DNA from: Rhodococcus sp. HM1
GTDB lineage: Bacteria; Actinomycetota; Actinomycetes; Mycobacteriales; Mycobacteriaceae
Direction of reading: 5' to 3'
NCBI RefSeq assembly: GCF_023218075.1
Contig: NZ_JALPTB010000007.1
Coordinates: 1-64,000, forward strand
DNA: 64,000 bases
Position numbers and translations under genes: made by a program. The first letter of the stretch is position 1. The number at the start of each line of letters is the position of its first letter. The notes beneath the pieces are model-generated. The model saw nothing but the letters and a program-made list of their open reading frames with translations, did not search any database and was not told the origin of the DNA. Positions 53,680 to 60,430 of this stretch are shown piece after piece.

Positions 53680-54140
53680 CCGGAATCATCGTTCTTCTCG
53701 TGGTCCTCGTCGCCGCCCTCGGGGTGGGCACGGTCCTGCGGTCCCGGTCCGGCGCCGTGCGCGAAGTAGCCGCCGAACCGGACACGGCCGGCGTCGACCC
53801 GCTGCTCTCCGCGCTCGGAATCGGTGACGGCCCGGAACCGGTGGTGCTGCACTTCTCCGCACCGTGGTGTGGCCCGTGCAGCGCCGTGCGCCGCGTCGTC
53901 ACGCAGGTCGTCGACAATTTCGCGGCCACGCAGGACGGCCTGCCGATTCCCCGGGACGTCGAGGTCGATCTCGACGAAAATCCGGAGCTGGCAAGGAAAT
54001 TGGGAGTTCTGTCGCTACCGACGACGTTCCTGTTCGGCGCGGACGGCACCGAACGGTTCCGGGTTTCGGGAGTTCCGACCGCGGCGGATCTGACATCTGC
54101 CCTGGTGCCGTTGCGTGCCCCTGGGGATTTGCTTTCCTGA
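53676..54140 (+). CDS. Membrane-anchored thioredoxin-like protein (ThiX-like)
   Basis: 154 residues. One N-terminal helix (GIIVLLVVLVAALGVGTVL) is followed by a thioredoxin fold with the active site SAPWCGPCSAV (Cys65 and Cys68) and the cis-Pro loop LSLPTTFLF. It probably exchanges disulfides; the anchor orientation is uncertain. It corresponds to Rv0816c. GTG 53676 overlaps the lmeA-like stop. The cysteine leader and sulfur operon come next on the same strand. Confidence 0.9.
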   Translation: MTGIIVLLVVLVAALGVGTVLRSRSGAVREVAAEPDTAGVDPLLSALGIGDGPEPVVLHFSAPWCGPCSAVRRVVTQVVDNFAATQDGLPIPRDVEVDLDENPELARKLGVLSLPTTFLFGADGTERFRVSGVPTAADLTSALVPLRAPGDLLS

Positions 54141-54149
54141 GAACTTCGC

Positions 54150-54155
54150 TACACT
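54150..54155 (+). promoter_or_regulatory. -10 promoter of the cysteine leader
   Basis: TACACT ends 7 bases before the GTG at 54163, which puts the transcription start at the start codon. Confidence 0.6.
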
Positions 54156-54162
54156 CCCTGAC

Positions 54163-54246
54163 GTGCATTACCGCCAAGAGCTGATGCTCACCCGACGCCG
54201 CGCAGTCGATCTGTGCCGCCTCGGTGGCTGTTGTTGTTCCTGCTGA
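54163..54246 (+). CDS. Leaderless cysteine-rich leader peptide (27 aa), attenuator-like
   Basis: Reading from GTG 54163 gives 27 residues ending GGCCCSC and then TGA, with five cysteine codons among the last eleven positions before the stop if one counts the earlier LCRL. TACACT at 54150-54155 sits 7 bases upstream, so the transcript would start on the GTG. ATG 54184, in frame, is an alternative start. Leaderless polycysteine ORFs ahead of sulfur genes are known cysteine-responsive attenuators in mycobacteria. Here the downstream genes are a DUF4395 protein, a sulfurtransferase and a DUF1416 protein. The ORF is too short for ordinary gene finders. Confidence 0.8.
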   Translation: MHYRQELMLTRRRAVDLCRLGGCCCSC

Positions 54247-54384
54247 TCACCTCGACCTCGACGTCCATCACCCTCCGGTACGTCACCAGCACACGCCCGA
54301 TGTGATCGCCCCGCGGTCCACCGACCGCATCCGGCACCTCGATCCCGCTACGCGCGCGCCCTCGAATCCCGCAGGAGCACTCCG

Positions 54385-54852
54385 ATGTCCGTTCCAATTC
54401 CACAATCCCGCACCGTCGACCAGGTCGACGTCCGCGGCCCCCGGTTCGCCGCCTGGGTCACCACCGCTGTCCTCGTCGTCGTACTGATCGTCGCGACGTT
54501 CTCCGTCCCGGCAGCCGGCGTACTGCTCGCCGCGCAGACCTTGGTGTTCGCACTCGGGGCGGTGTTCGGCCCGCGCCGTAGCCCATACGGACTGCTCTAC
54601 GCGACGCTGATCGCGCCGCGTCTGGGAGCACCGACCGAAACCGAACCCGTGCCGCCGCTGCGTTTCGCGCAGTTCGTCGGTTTCGTGTTCGCCGCCGTCG
54701 GTACCGTCGGGTTCCTCGCCGGAGCCGTCGTGGTCGGATCCGTCGCCACCGGGTTCGCACTGTTCGCCGCGCTGCTCAACGCAGCGTTCGGCCTGTGCCT
54801 CGGCTGCCGGATCTACCCGCTGGTGACGCGACTGCGCCCCGCGTCCACCTGA
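54385..54852 (+). CDS. DUF4395 integral membrane protein
   Basis: 155 residues. DVRGPRFAAWVTTAVLVVVL opens the DUF4395 domain; three more helices follow, including ALFAALLNAAFGLCLGCRIYPL. That segment carries a Cys-x2-Cys pair (CLGC) at the membrane face. DUF4395 proteins sit by sulfurtransferases and thioredoxins in actinobacteria, and a role in sulfur or thiol transfer is inferred. It follows the cysteine leader by 138 bases. Confidence 0.82.
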   Translation: MSVPIPQSRTVDQVDVRGPRFAAWVTTAVLVVVLIVATFSVPAAGVLLAAQTLVFALGAVFGPRRSPYGLLYATLIAPRLGAPTETEPVPPLRFAQFVGFVFAAVGTVGFLAGAVVVGSVATGFALFAALLNAAFGLCLGCRIYPLVTRLRPAST

Positions 54853-54896
54853 CCCGCCCCCACCGACTTCCTCAGTCACCACCGAAAGGAATATCC

Positions 54897-55730
54897 ATGG
54901 CTCGCTCCGACGTCCTGGTCTCTGCAGACTGGGCCGAGCAGAACCTCAACGCGCCGAAGACCGTCTTCATCGAGGTCGACGAGGACACCACCGCCTACGA
55001 CGGTGGCCACATCCCCGGCGCGATCAAGCTCGACTGGCGCAAGGACCTGCAGGACGGCGTGCGCCGCGACTTCCTGAACCAGGAGCAGTTCTCCGAGCTG
55101 CTGTCCGCCAAGGGCGTCGCCAACGACGACACCGTCGTGCTGTACGGCGGCAACAACAACTGGTTCGCGGCCTACGCGTACTGGTACTTCAAGCTGTACG
55201 GCCACCAGGACATCAAGCTGATCGACGGCGGCCGCAAGAAGTGGGAGCTCGACGGTCGTGAGCTGTCGAAGGAGCCCGTCACCCGCCCGGCCACCGAGTA
55301 CAAGGCCGCCACGCCGGACACCTCGATCCGCGCGTTCCGCGACGACGTGATCGCCGCGATCGGCAAGGCCAACCTGGTCGACGTGCGCTCCCCCGACGAG
55401 TACTCCGGCAAGATCCTCGCGCCGGCGCACCTCCCGCAGGAGCAGGCGCAGCAGCGCGGCCACGTCCCCGGTGCCATCAACATCCCGTGGAGCACCACCG
55501 CCAACGAGGACGGCACCTTCAAGTCCGACGAGGACCTTGCAAAGCTGTACGCGGACAAGGGATTCGACGACTCCAAGGAGACCATCGCCTACTGCCGCAT
55601 CGGCGAGCGCTCGAGCCACACCTGGTTCGTGCTGCAGGAGATCCTCGGCAAGAAGAACGTCAAGAACTACGACGGCAGCTGGGTCGAGTACGGCTCGCTG
55701 GTCGGCGCACCGATCGAGTTGGGAGCGTAA
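54897..55730 (+). CDS. Thiosulfate sulfurtransferase (CysA2/SseA type)
   Basis: 277 residues, two rhodanese domains. The second has the active-site loop AYCRIGERSSHTW with Cys233; the first is inactive. WAEQNLNAPKTVFIEVDED and YGGNNNWFAAYAYWYFKLYG are family landmarks. It moves sulfane sulfur from thiosulfate or a persulfide to an acceptor. It corresponds to Rv0815c in order. ATG 54897 follows GAAAGGA. DUF1416 follows 5 bases after its stop. Confidence 0.92.
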   Translation: MARSDVLVSADWAEQNLNAPKTVFIEVDEDTTAYDGGHIPGAIKLDWRKDLQDGVRRDFLNQEQFSELLSAKGVANDDTVVLYGGNNNWFAAYAYWYFKLYGHQDIKLIDGGRKKWELDGRELSKEPVTRPATEYKAATPDTSIRAFRDDVIAAIGKANLVDVRSPDEYSGKILAPAHLPQEQAQQRGHVPGAINIPWSTTANEDGTFKSDEDLAKLYADKGFDDSKETIAYCRIGERSSHTWFVLQEILGKKNVKNYDGSWVEYGSLVGAPIELGA

Positions 55731-55735
55731 GAAAC

Positions 55736-56041
55736 ATGTGCGGAGCACCCGTTCAGAGCCAGAGCCTGCCTGCCGGCGTCGACGTCGAGAAGGAAACGGT
55801 CATCACCGGCCGGGTCCTCGACGCAGACGGCCAGCCCGTCGGCGGTGCATTCGTGCGCCTGCTCGACGGCACCGATGAGTTCACCGCCGAGGTCGTCGCC
55901 TCCGCGACCGGCGACTTCCGCTTCTTCGCCGCGCCCGGCACCTGGAAGGTCCGTGCACTCTCGAGCGTCGGCAACGGCGACTCCACCATCAGCCCGACCG
56001 CGGCCGGTGTGCACAACGTCGACGTGACCGTCGCCAAGTAA
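55736..56041 (+). CDS. DUF1416 protein (SseC-like)
   Basis: 101 residues. The start MCGAP puts a cysteine at position 2, and a transthyretin-like beta domain follows (VITGRVLDADGQPVGGAFVRLLD, then FRFFAAPGTWKVRALS). SseC sits directly after the sulfurtransferase in mycobacteria and is taken to be part of sulfur transfer. Function unproven. A strong hairpin follows. Confidence 0.88.
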   Translation: MCGAPVQSQSLPAGVDVEKETVITGRVLDADGQPVGGAFVRLLDGTDEFTAEVVASATGDFRFFAAPGTWKVRALSSVGNGDSTISPTAAGVHNVDVTVAK

Positions 56042-56054
56042 CAAGCACCGACAC

Positions 56055-56095
56055 AGCGAAGGGGCCCGTTCCGTATCGGAACGGGCCCCTTCGCT
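56055..56095. terminator. Bidirectional terminator
   Basis: AGCGAAGGGGCCCGTTCCG (56055-56073) pairs perfectly with 56077-56095, 19 bp with loop TAT. Between the DUF1416 and cutinase-like genes. Confidence 0.8.
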
Positions 56096-56104
56096 CGGTT
56101 CGCG

Positions 56105-57412
56105 TCAGTTGCCGGCCGGATCCCGGTCCCGCTCGGCGCGGGCAAGCTCGTCCCCGCGCTCGGCGCGGGCGAGCTCGTCCCCGCGCTCGGCGCGGGCGAG
56201 CTCGTCCCCGCGCTCGGCGCGGGCGAGCTCACTGATCCAGTCGACGATCTTCTCGCTCTCCCAGTACCACGGGTCGTTCGGGTTGTTGTTCCAGTACGCG
56301 ATGTGCTGGAAGAACGCGAGGAAGATGTACGGCTTCAGGACGAGATCGACCACGCCGCTGTTGTCCTCGACGAAACCGGCGCCCTCGGCGCGCAGCTTCT
56401 CCTGGACGACCGGCATTCCGGGGCCCATGGCCCAGTCCAGCAGCTCCCGGCGCCGCTCGGGGCCGCGGTCCTCGCCGGGCACCCGGCGGCTCTGGTCCGC
56501 GACCGTGCGCAGGACGTCGAGCAGCGATTCGTCGGACTGCCACCAGTCCTCGTCGGAGACGATGTGCGCGGCCGCGCGGGCCGCCATCGCGGAGATCACC
56601 CGCTCACCGTCGGTGATCGTCTGCAGGGGGTTCGCGAGGGTGAAACGCATCTGCCCGAGGACGCCGAGCGCCAGTTCGAGGATCGCGATGTCCTCGGGGG
56701 CGTCGCACGCGATGTCGTAGGGGCGGCAGGAGTACCGGACGCGGTCGGCGAGGGCGCCGTAGTCGGCGGGTTCGGACGACATGAAACCGCCGCCGGCCGG
56801 GCCCGGCTCACCGAACGAATCGGCTCCTGCGGGCCGGTAGGGGTCGCCGATGAGAACGACCCCGGCGACGTCGTCGGGGCTCACGTGGGCATCGGCGGGA
56901 CGATGCCCGAGTTCCCGGGTGACGCGCTCGACGACCTCCCCACCGACGCTGTAGCCGACGAGCACGAATCGCGTGCTGTCCCTGCACCGGGTCTTCTGCT
57001 CGTCGAGGATGCGGTTCGTCGACGCCACCCCCGCGGCCACCGAATCCTGGTAGGTGGGCACGTCCTCGAACAGGCCGAGGCCGTAGGTGGAGGGATAGGG
57101 CACGTACATCCAACCCACCGAACCGGGATCCGCGCTGTTGGCCTCGCCCACGGGGACGGTCACGTTGCCGACCCAGTTGGACCACAACTGGCGGGTTTCC
57201 TCCTCGACCGGATTCCGGTCGGCGGTCGAATCGGTGGCACCCGAGACGGCGACGATCAGCAGGTCCGGGCAGTCGAGCGCCGCGTTGTCGGGATGGATCA
57301 CCGGACCGGAGCCGGGCAGGCTCGAACCGCTCCCCGGCGCTGCCGCGGCGACGGGCACGGACAGGGCAGCGAGCGCCGCTGCGGACAGAACAGTAGTGCG
57401 AAACGGGCGCAC
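56105..57412 (-). CDS. Secreted cutinase-like serine esterase with C-terminal repeats
   Basis: 435 residues. A signal peptide (VLSAAALAALSVPVAAAAP) precedes an alpha/beta-hydrolase of the cutinase type. CPDLLIVAVSGATDST and the nucleophile elbow LVGYSVGGEV (GYSxG) support an esterase or lipase, and VVLIGDPYRPAG is the later strand. The C-terminus is unusual: four 9-residue repeats (RGDELARAE) made by a 27-bp tandem array. The start is GTG 57412 after GGAGG. It is on the minus strand, convergent with DUF1416. Substrate unknown. Confidence 0.82.
   Translation of the reverse strand: MRPFRTTVLSAAALAALSVPVAAAAPGSGSSLPGSGPVIHPDNAALDCPDLLIVAVSGATDSTADRNPVEEETRQLWSNWVGNVTVPVGEANSADPGSVGWMYVPYPSTYGLGLFEDVPTYQDSVAAGVASTNRILDEQKTRCRDSTRFVLVGYSVGGEVVERVTRELGHRPADAHVSPDDVAGVVLIGDPYRPAGADSFGEPGPAGGGFMSSEPADYGALADRVRYSCRPYDIACDAPEDIAILELALGVLGQMRFTLANPLQTITDGERVISAMAARAAAHIVSDEDWWQSDESLLDVLRTVADQSRRVPGEDRGPERRRELLDWAMGPGMPVVQEKLRAEGAGFVEDNSGVVDLVLKPYIFLAFFQHIAYWNNNPNDPWYWESEKIVDWISELARAERGDELARAERGDELARAERGDELARAERDRDPAGN
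56131..56230. repeat. 27-bp tandem repeat, 3.7 copies
   Basis: Units at 56131, 56158 and 56185 (27 bases each) plus a 19-base partial at 56212. All units are the same apart from one base in the first. They code for RGDELARAE-type repeats at the end of the cutinase-like protein. Confidence 0.95.
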
Positions 57413-57533
57413 GCGACCTCCGAAATGCGTGTGTCCGGCCGATGCTGCCGGATCGGAAGTACCTTATTCGCCCTGCCGGGCCTCCGCACGGTCTGATGCC
57501 GACGGCCGATTTTCGTGCCTCACGGCCGCGGTC

Positions 57534-57539
57534 TAAGAT
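57534..57539 (+). promoter_or_regulatory. -10 promoter for the micropeptide transcript
   Basis: TAAGAT ends 6 bases before the GTG at 57546, giving a leaderless mRNA for the membrane peptide and nitrobindin. Confidence 0.55.
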
Positions 57540-57545
57540 GTGCCC

Positions 57546-57644
57546 GTGGTCATTTTCTTCGAGGTCCTGCTTGTCCTTGCAGCGCTGCTCATCACGTGGT
57601 TCACGCTGTACACCATCTACCGTCTGGTCACCGACGAGTCGTGA
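57546..57644 (+). CDS. Micropeptide, single-helix membrane protein (32 aa)
   Basis: 32 residues and one hydrophobic helix ([18 protein letters not shown]) then [16 protein letters not shown] 57546 starts it, and its TGA overlaps the GTG of the nitrobindin-like gene (GTGA). A TAAGAT -10 box 6 bases upstream implies a leaderless transcript, so the peptide would be made first. This coupling is hard to explain by chance. It was not in the usual ORF size range. Function unknown; it could anchor or localise the nitrobindin-like protein. Confidence 0.75.
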   Translation: MVIFFEVLLVLAALLITWFTLYTIYRLVTDES

Positions 57645-58312
57645 CGAGCGAACCCGGTGACAACCCCGGTGTCGTTCGCGGCAGCGGGGACAAGGCCGTC
57701 GCCGACGCGATCGAGCGCGCCAAGGCGACCGCGGACCTGAACGTTCCGGTCCTGCAGGGGCTGCCTCTGCCCGAGGACACCGCCAACCTGCGGCTCGGGC
57801 CGGATCTGCATCCCGCGCTGCTGGCGCTGCTGCCCATGGTCGGCGTGTGGCGCGGCGAGGGCGAGGGCAACGATCCCCGGACCGGCGACTACCACTTCGG
57901 TCAGCAGATCGTCGTCTCGCACGACGGTGGTGACTACCTCGTGTGGGAGTCGCGGTCCTGGAGACTCGACGAGAACGGCGAGTACGCCGCCCCGGATCGT
58001 CGGGAGAGCGGCTACTGGCGCGTCGCCGGGCAGGATGCCGTGGGCAGCGAGGATCCCGAAACCCTCGAGCTGCTGATCAGCCACAGCTCCGGTGTCGTCG
58101 AGCTCTACTACGGAACGGCCCTGACCCAGTCGTCGTGGGAGATCGCGACGGACGTGGTGATCCGCAGCCAGTCCGGTGAGGTCGTCGGCGGCGCCAAGCG
58201 TCTCTACGGAATCATCGAAGGCGGCGACCTCGCGTACGTCGAGGAACGCATCACCGCGGACGGCGACCTGAAGCCGCACCTGTCGGCGCGACTGTCGCGT
58301 CACATCGGCTGA
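57641..58312 (+). CDS. Nitrobindin-like heme protein (FABP-like, Rv0813c type)
   Basis: 223 residues. The beta-barrel family motif [12 protein letters not shown] (GxWxGxGxG) opens the fold and SARLSRHIG, with the heme-ligand His, closes it. Nitrobindins bind ferric heme and can react with NO or peroxynitrite; the M. tuberculosis homologue Rv0813c has this fold. GTG 57641 overlaps the upstream peptide's TGA. An N-terminal extension of about 60 residues is present, of unknown role. Confidence 0.87.
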   Translation: MTSEPGDNPGVVRGSGDKAVADAIERAKATADLNVPVLQGLPLPEDTANLRLGPDLHPALLALLPMVGVWRGEGEGNDPRTGDYHFGQQIVVSHDGGDYLVWESRSWRLDENGEYAAPDRRESGYWRVAGQDAVGSEDPETLELLISHSSGVVELYYGTALTQSSWEIATDVVIRSQSGEVVGGAKRLYGIIEGGDLAYVEERITADGDLKPHLSARLSRHIG

Positions 58313-58642
58313 GCGGTCGTATCCGCTGAGCGGTCACCTCCGCTGAACGAGCGCCGACCCGCGCTCGACATCGCTGTCCCCCTACACCGTGATCCGCCCG
58401 TAGACACGGAGCGACCCCCGAGCCATACCGGCGAGGGCGGACGCATCCACTCCCTCACAGGTCCCGGCCGGACAGACCGGGGGCTCGGGGGCCGGGTGAC
58501 TACCTGGGATTCGCCAGCCGCGCGCGGTCGGTGAATACCGTCGTCGGCGACAGCGGCTAGCCGGCAGCCACCTCACGTGTCCGACATTCACTCATTGTCC
58601 AGACCACCTCCTTCCTCGTGTACGGACGAACGTACGCCTCGG
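58313..58642. other. Intergenic region with a structured element
   Basis: No confident gene. A 12-base sequence (CGCTGAGCGGTC-like) repeats near the left end. Perfect 10-bp arms CCCCCGAGCC (58415-58424) and GGCTCGGGGG (58482-58491) enclose a region with smaller internal pairings. A 69-residue ORF on the minus strand (58382-58591) has no family signal and I do not call it. This gap lies between the convergent nitrobindin and cydC genes, so a terminator or non-coding RNA is possible. Confidence 0.5.
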
Positions 58643-60430
58643 TCAGAGGGTCGGCAACGGATTATTTCCGGGGATGCTCTCCGGGACCTCGACGACCCGA
58701 TCCGCGGCCGTTCCGGCGGGCAGCTGGTGGGTGACGACGACGACCGTGCGGTCGGCGTCGACCAGCCCGGCGTCCCGGTCCAGCAGCAGACGCTGCAGGT
58801 GCGCGCCGTCGTCGGCGTCGAGATGCTCGGTCGGTTCGTCGAGCAGCAGCACCTTCACCGGTGACAACAGCGCCCGCGCCAGCAGGAGTCGTCGGCGCTG
58901 ACCACCCGACAGCGCGCGGGCCCCGCCCTCGAGGGTCGTGTGCAGCCCGTCCGGCAGCCCCGAGACCCACTCCCCCAGCCCGACCGCCTCGAGCGCGGCC
59001 GTCGCGTCGTTCTCGTCGACGTCGCCGCGCGCCACGCGCAGGTTCTCGAGCACCGACGTCTCGAAGACGTGGGCGTCCTCGGCGAAGAACCCGACGTGAC
59101 GCGGCAGTTCGGTCCGGTCGAGCTCGTCGAGCGCGACGCCGTCGAGGGTGACGGACCCCGCGGCTGCGGGAAGCAGGCCGGCGAGCGTCATGATCGTGCT
59201 GGTCTTACCGCTGCCGCTGGCCCCGACGATGGCGACGCGTGCGCCGGGAGGCAGATCCAGGTCGAGCGCGGCCGACGCGCGGCCACCCGGCCAGCCACTG
59301 CGCAGCCCGGTCGCGCGCAGGTGCCCGGGACCGCCGATCGGGCGTGTTCCGTGCGGGACGGGCCGGTCGGCGCGGTCGAGCAGATCGGTGATCCGGCCGG
59401 CCGCGATCCGGGCGCGGGTCAACGTCAGCGCGGCGGCAGGCAACGCGCCCGCCGCCTCGAACGCGGCGAGCGGCAACAGCACGAGGATGCCCAGCGACAT
59501 CGGGCTCATGGTCGGATCGGATGCGAACGCTGTGATGCCGACGAGCAGCGACCCGAGCACGGCGGCACCGATCGCGAGCGGGGTCGCGGCCTCGGCGAAC
59601 GCGGCGGGCGCCGCGGCGCGGTCGGTCGCGGCGACCACCGCGTCATTCTCCGTCTCGGCCCGGCCGACCGTGGCGTCGAGCCGCCCCGCGACCCTCAATT
59701 CCGCGGCGTGGTCGAGGACGGTGACGGCGTCCTGCGCGAACCGGGCGCGGGCGTCGGCTCCGTCGGCCTCGGCGCGGGCGGCGGCGCGCGCGGACAGCCA
59801 CGGCGCCAGCACCCCGGCGACGAGCAGGGCGCCGGCGAGGATCGCCGCTGCGGGCAGCGAGATCAGGGCCAGCGCGACGACGGCGGCCGCGGACAGCACG
59901 ATCGCGACGGTGATGGGCACGAGCGCGCGCACCACCACATCGCCCAGCGCGTCCACGTCGGCGCCGGTGCGGGTGAGCAGGTCGCCGCGGCGCAGGCCTG
60001 CGGATGCGGCGGGGTCGCCCGCCGCGAGCCGACGGTAGAGCCCGGCGCGGGCGGCGGTGGTGCCGCGCAGCGCGACGTCGTGGGTGGCCAGGCGCTCGCA
60101 GTAGCGGAACAGGCCCCGCGAGATGCCGAGGGCACGCACGGCCACGACCGCGACGGTGAGGTCGAGGACGGGAGGCATCTGCCAGGCGCGGATGATGAGC
60201 CACGCCGAGAGCCCCGACAGCAGCAGCGCGGCCCCGAGGGTCGCGACACCGGCCGCGACGGCGACGAGGACGCGGCGGGGTTCCAGTTCGAGCAGGGCCA
60301 TGGCGCGGCGCAGATCGCCCATCGGGCGGTCGCGTCGGACGCCCCCTGCCTTCCCGAGCGAATGTATCGTTCGCTCGGTTGAAGGAGACGAGCGATACAT
60401 TCGCTCCGAGGCTCGGCGGCGAAGGGTCAT
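58643..60430 (-). CDS. cydC: Thiol exporter / cytochrome bd assembly ABC transporter, CydC
   Basis: About 595 residues from ATG 60430, which overlaps the cydD stop (ATGA); ATG 60322 would give 559 and a more typical N-terminus (MGDLRRAMALLELEPRRV). Six helices precede the ATPase domain, with Walker A IVGASGSGKTST, signature ALSGGQRRRLL and Walker B VLLLDEPTEHLD. CydDC exports cysteine and glutathione-like thiols and is needed to assemble cytochrome bd. The extra 36 residues are not typical of CydC and are encoded over two operator-like palindromes, so the shorter start is plausible. Confidence 0.87.
   Translation of the reverse strand: MTLRRRASERMYRSSPSTERTIHSLGKAGGVRRDRPMGDLRRAMALLELEPRRVLVAVAAGVATLGAALLLSGLSAWLIIRAWQMPPVLDLTVAVVAVRALGISRGLFRYCERLATHDVALRGTTAARAGLYRRLAAGDPAASAGLRRGDLLTRTGADVDALGDVVVRALVPITVAIVLSAAAVVALALISLPAAAILAGALLVAGVLAPWLSARAAARAEADGADARARFAQDAVTVLDHAAELRVAGRLDATVGRAETENDAVVAATDRAAAPAAFAEAATPLAIGAAVLGSLLVGITAFASDPTMSPMSLGILVLLPLAAFEAAGALPAAALTLTRARIAAGRITDLLDRADRPVPHGTRPIGGPGHLRATGLRSGWPGGRASAALDLDLPPGARVAIVGASGSGKTSTIMTLAGLLPAAAGSVTLDGVALDELDRTELPRHVGFFAEDAHVFETSVLENLRVARGDVDENDATAALEAVGLGEWVSGLPDGLHTTLEGGARALSGGQRRRLLLARALLSPVKVLLLDEPTEHLDADDGAHLQRLLLDRDAGLVDADRTVVVVTHQLPAGTAADRVVEVPESIPGNNPLPTL
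60354..60406. promoter_or_regulatory. Two operator-like palindromes in the cydD/cydC junction
   Basis: Palindrome A is CCGAGCGAA (60354-60362), 7-base spacer, TTCGCTCGG (60370-60378). Palindrome B is GAGCGA (60390-60395), 5 bases, TCGCTC (60401-60406). They share the core GCGAATGTATCG in opposite orientation. The pattern is like a TetR-type double operator and is unusual inside a coding overlap. Confidence 0.5.

Noticed and set aside
56131-56230. Regular repeat suggestive of a CRISPR array
   Set aside because: The units are contiguous without spacers and code for protein repeats.
58382-58591. 69-residue minus-strand ORF in the nitrobindin-cydC gap
   Set aside because: No conserved motif, Arg/Pro-rich, and overlapping a region with strong inverted repeats.
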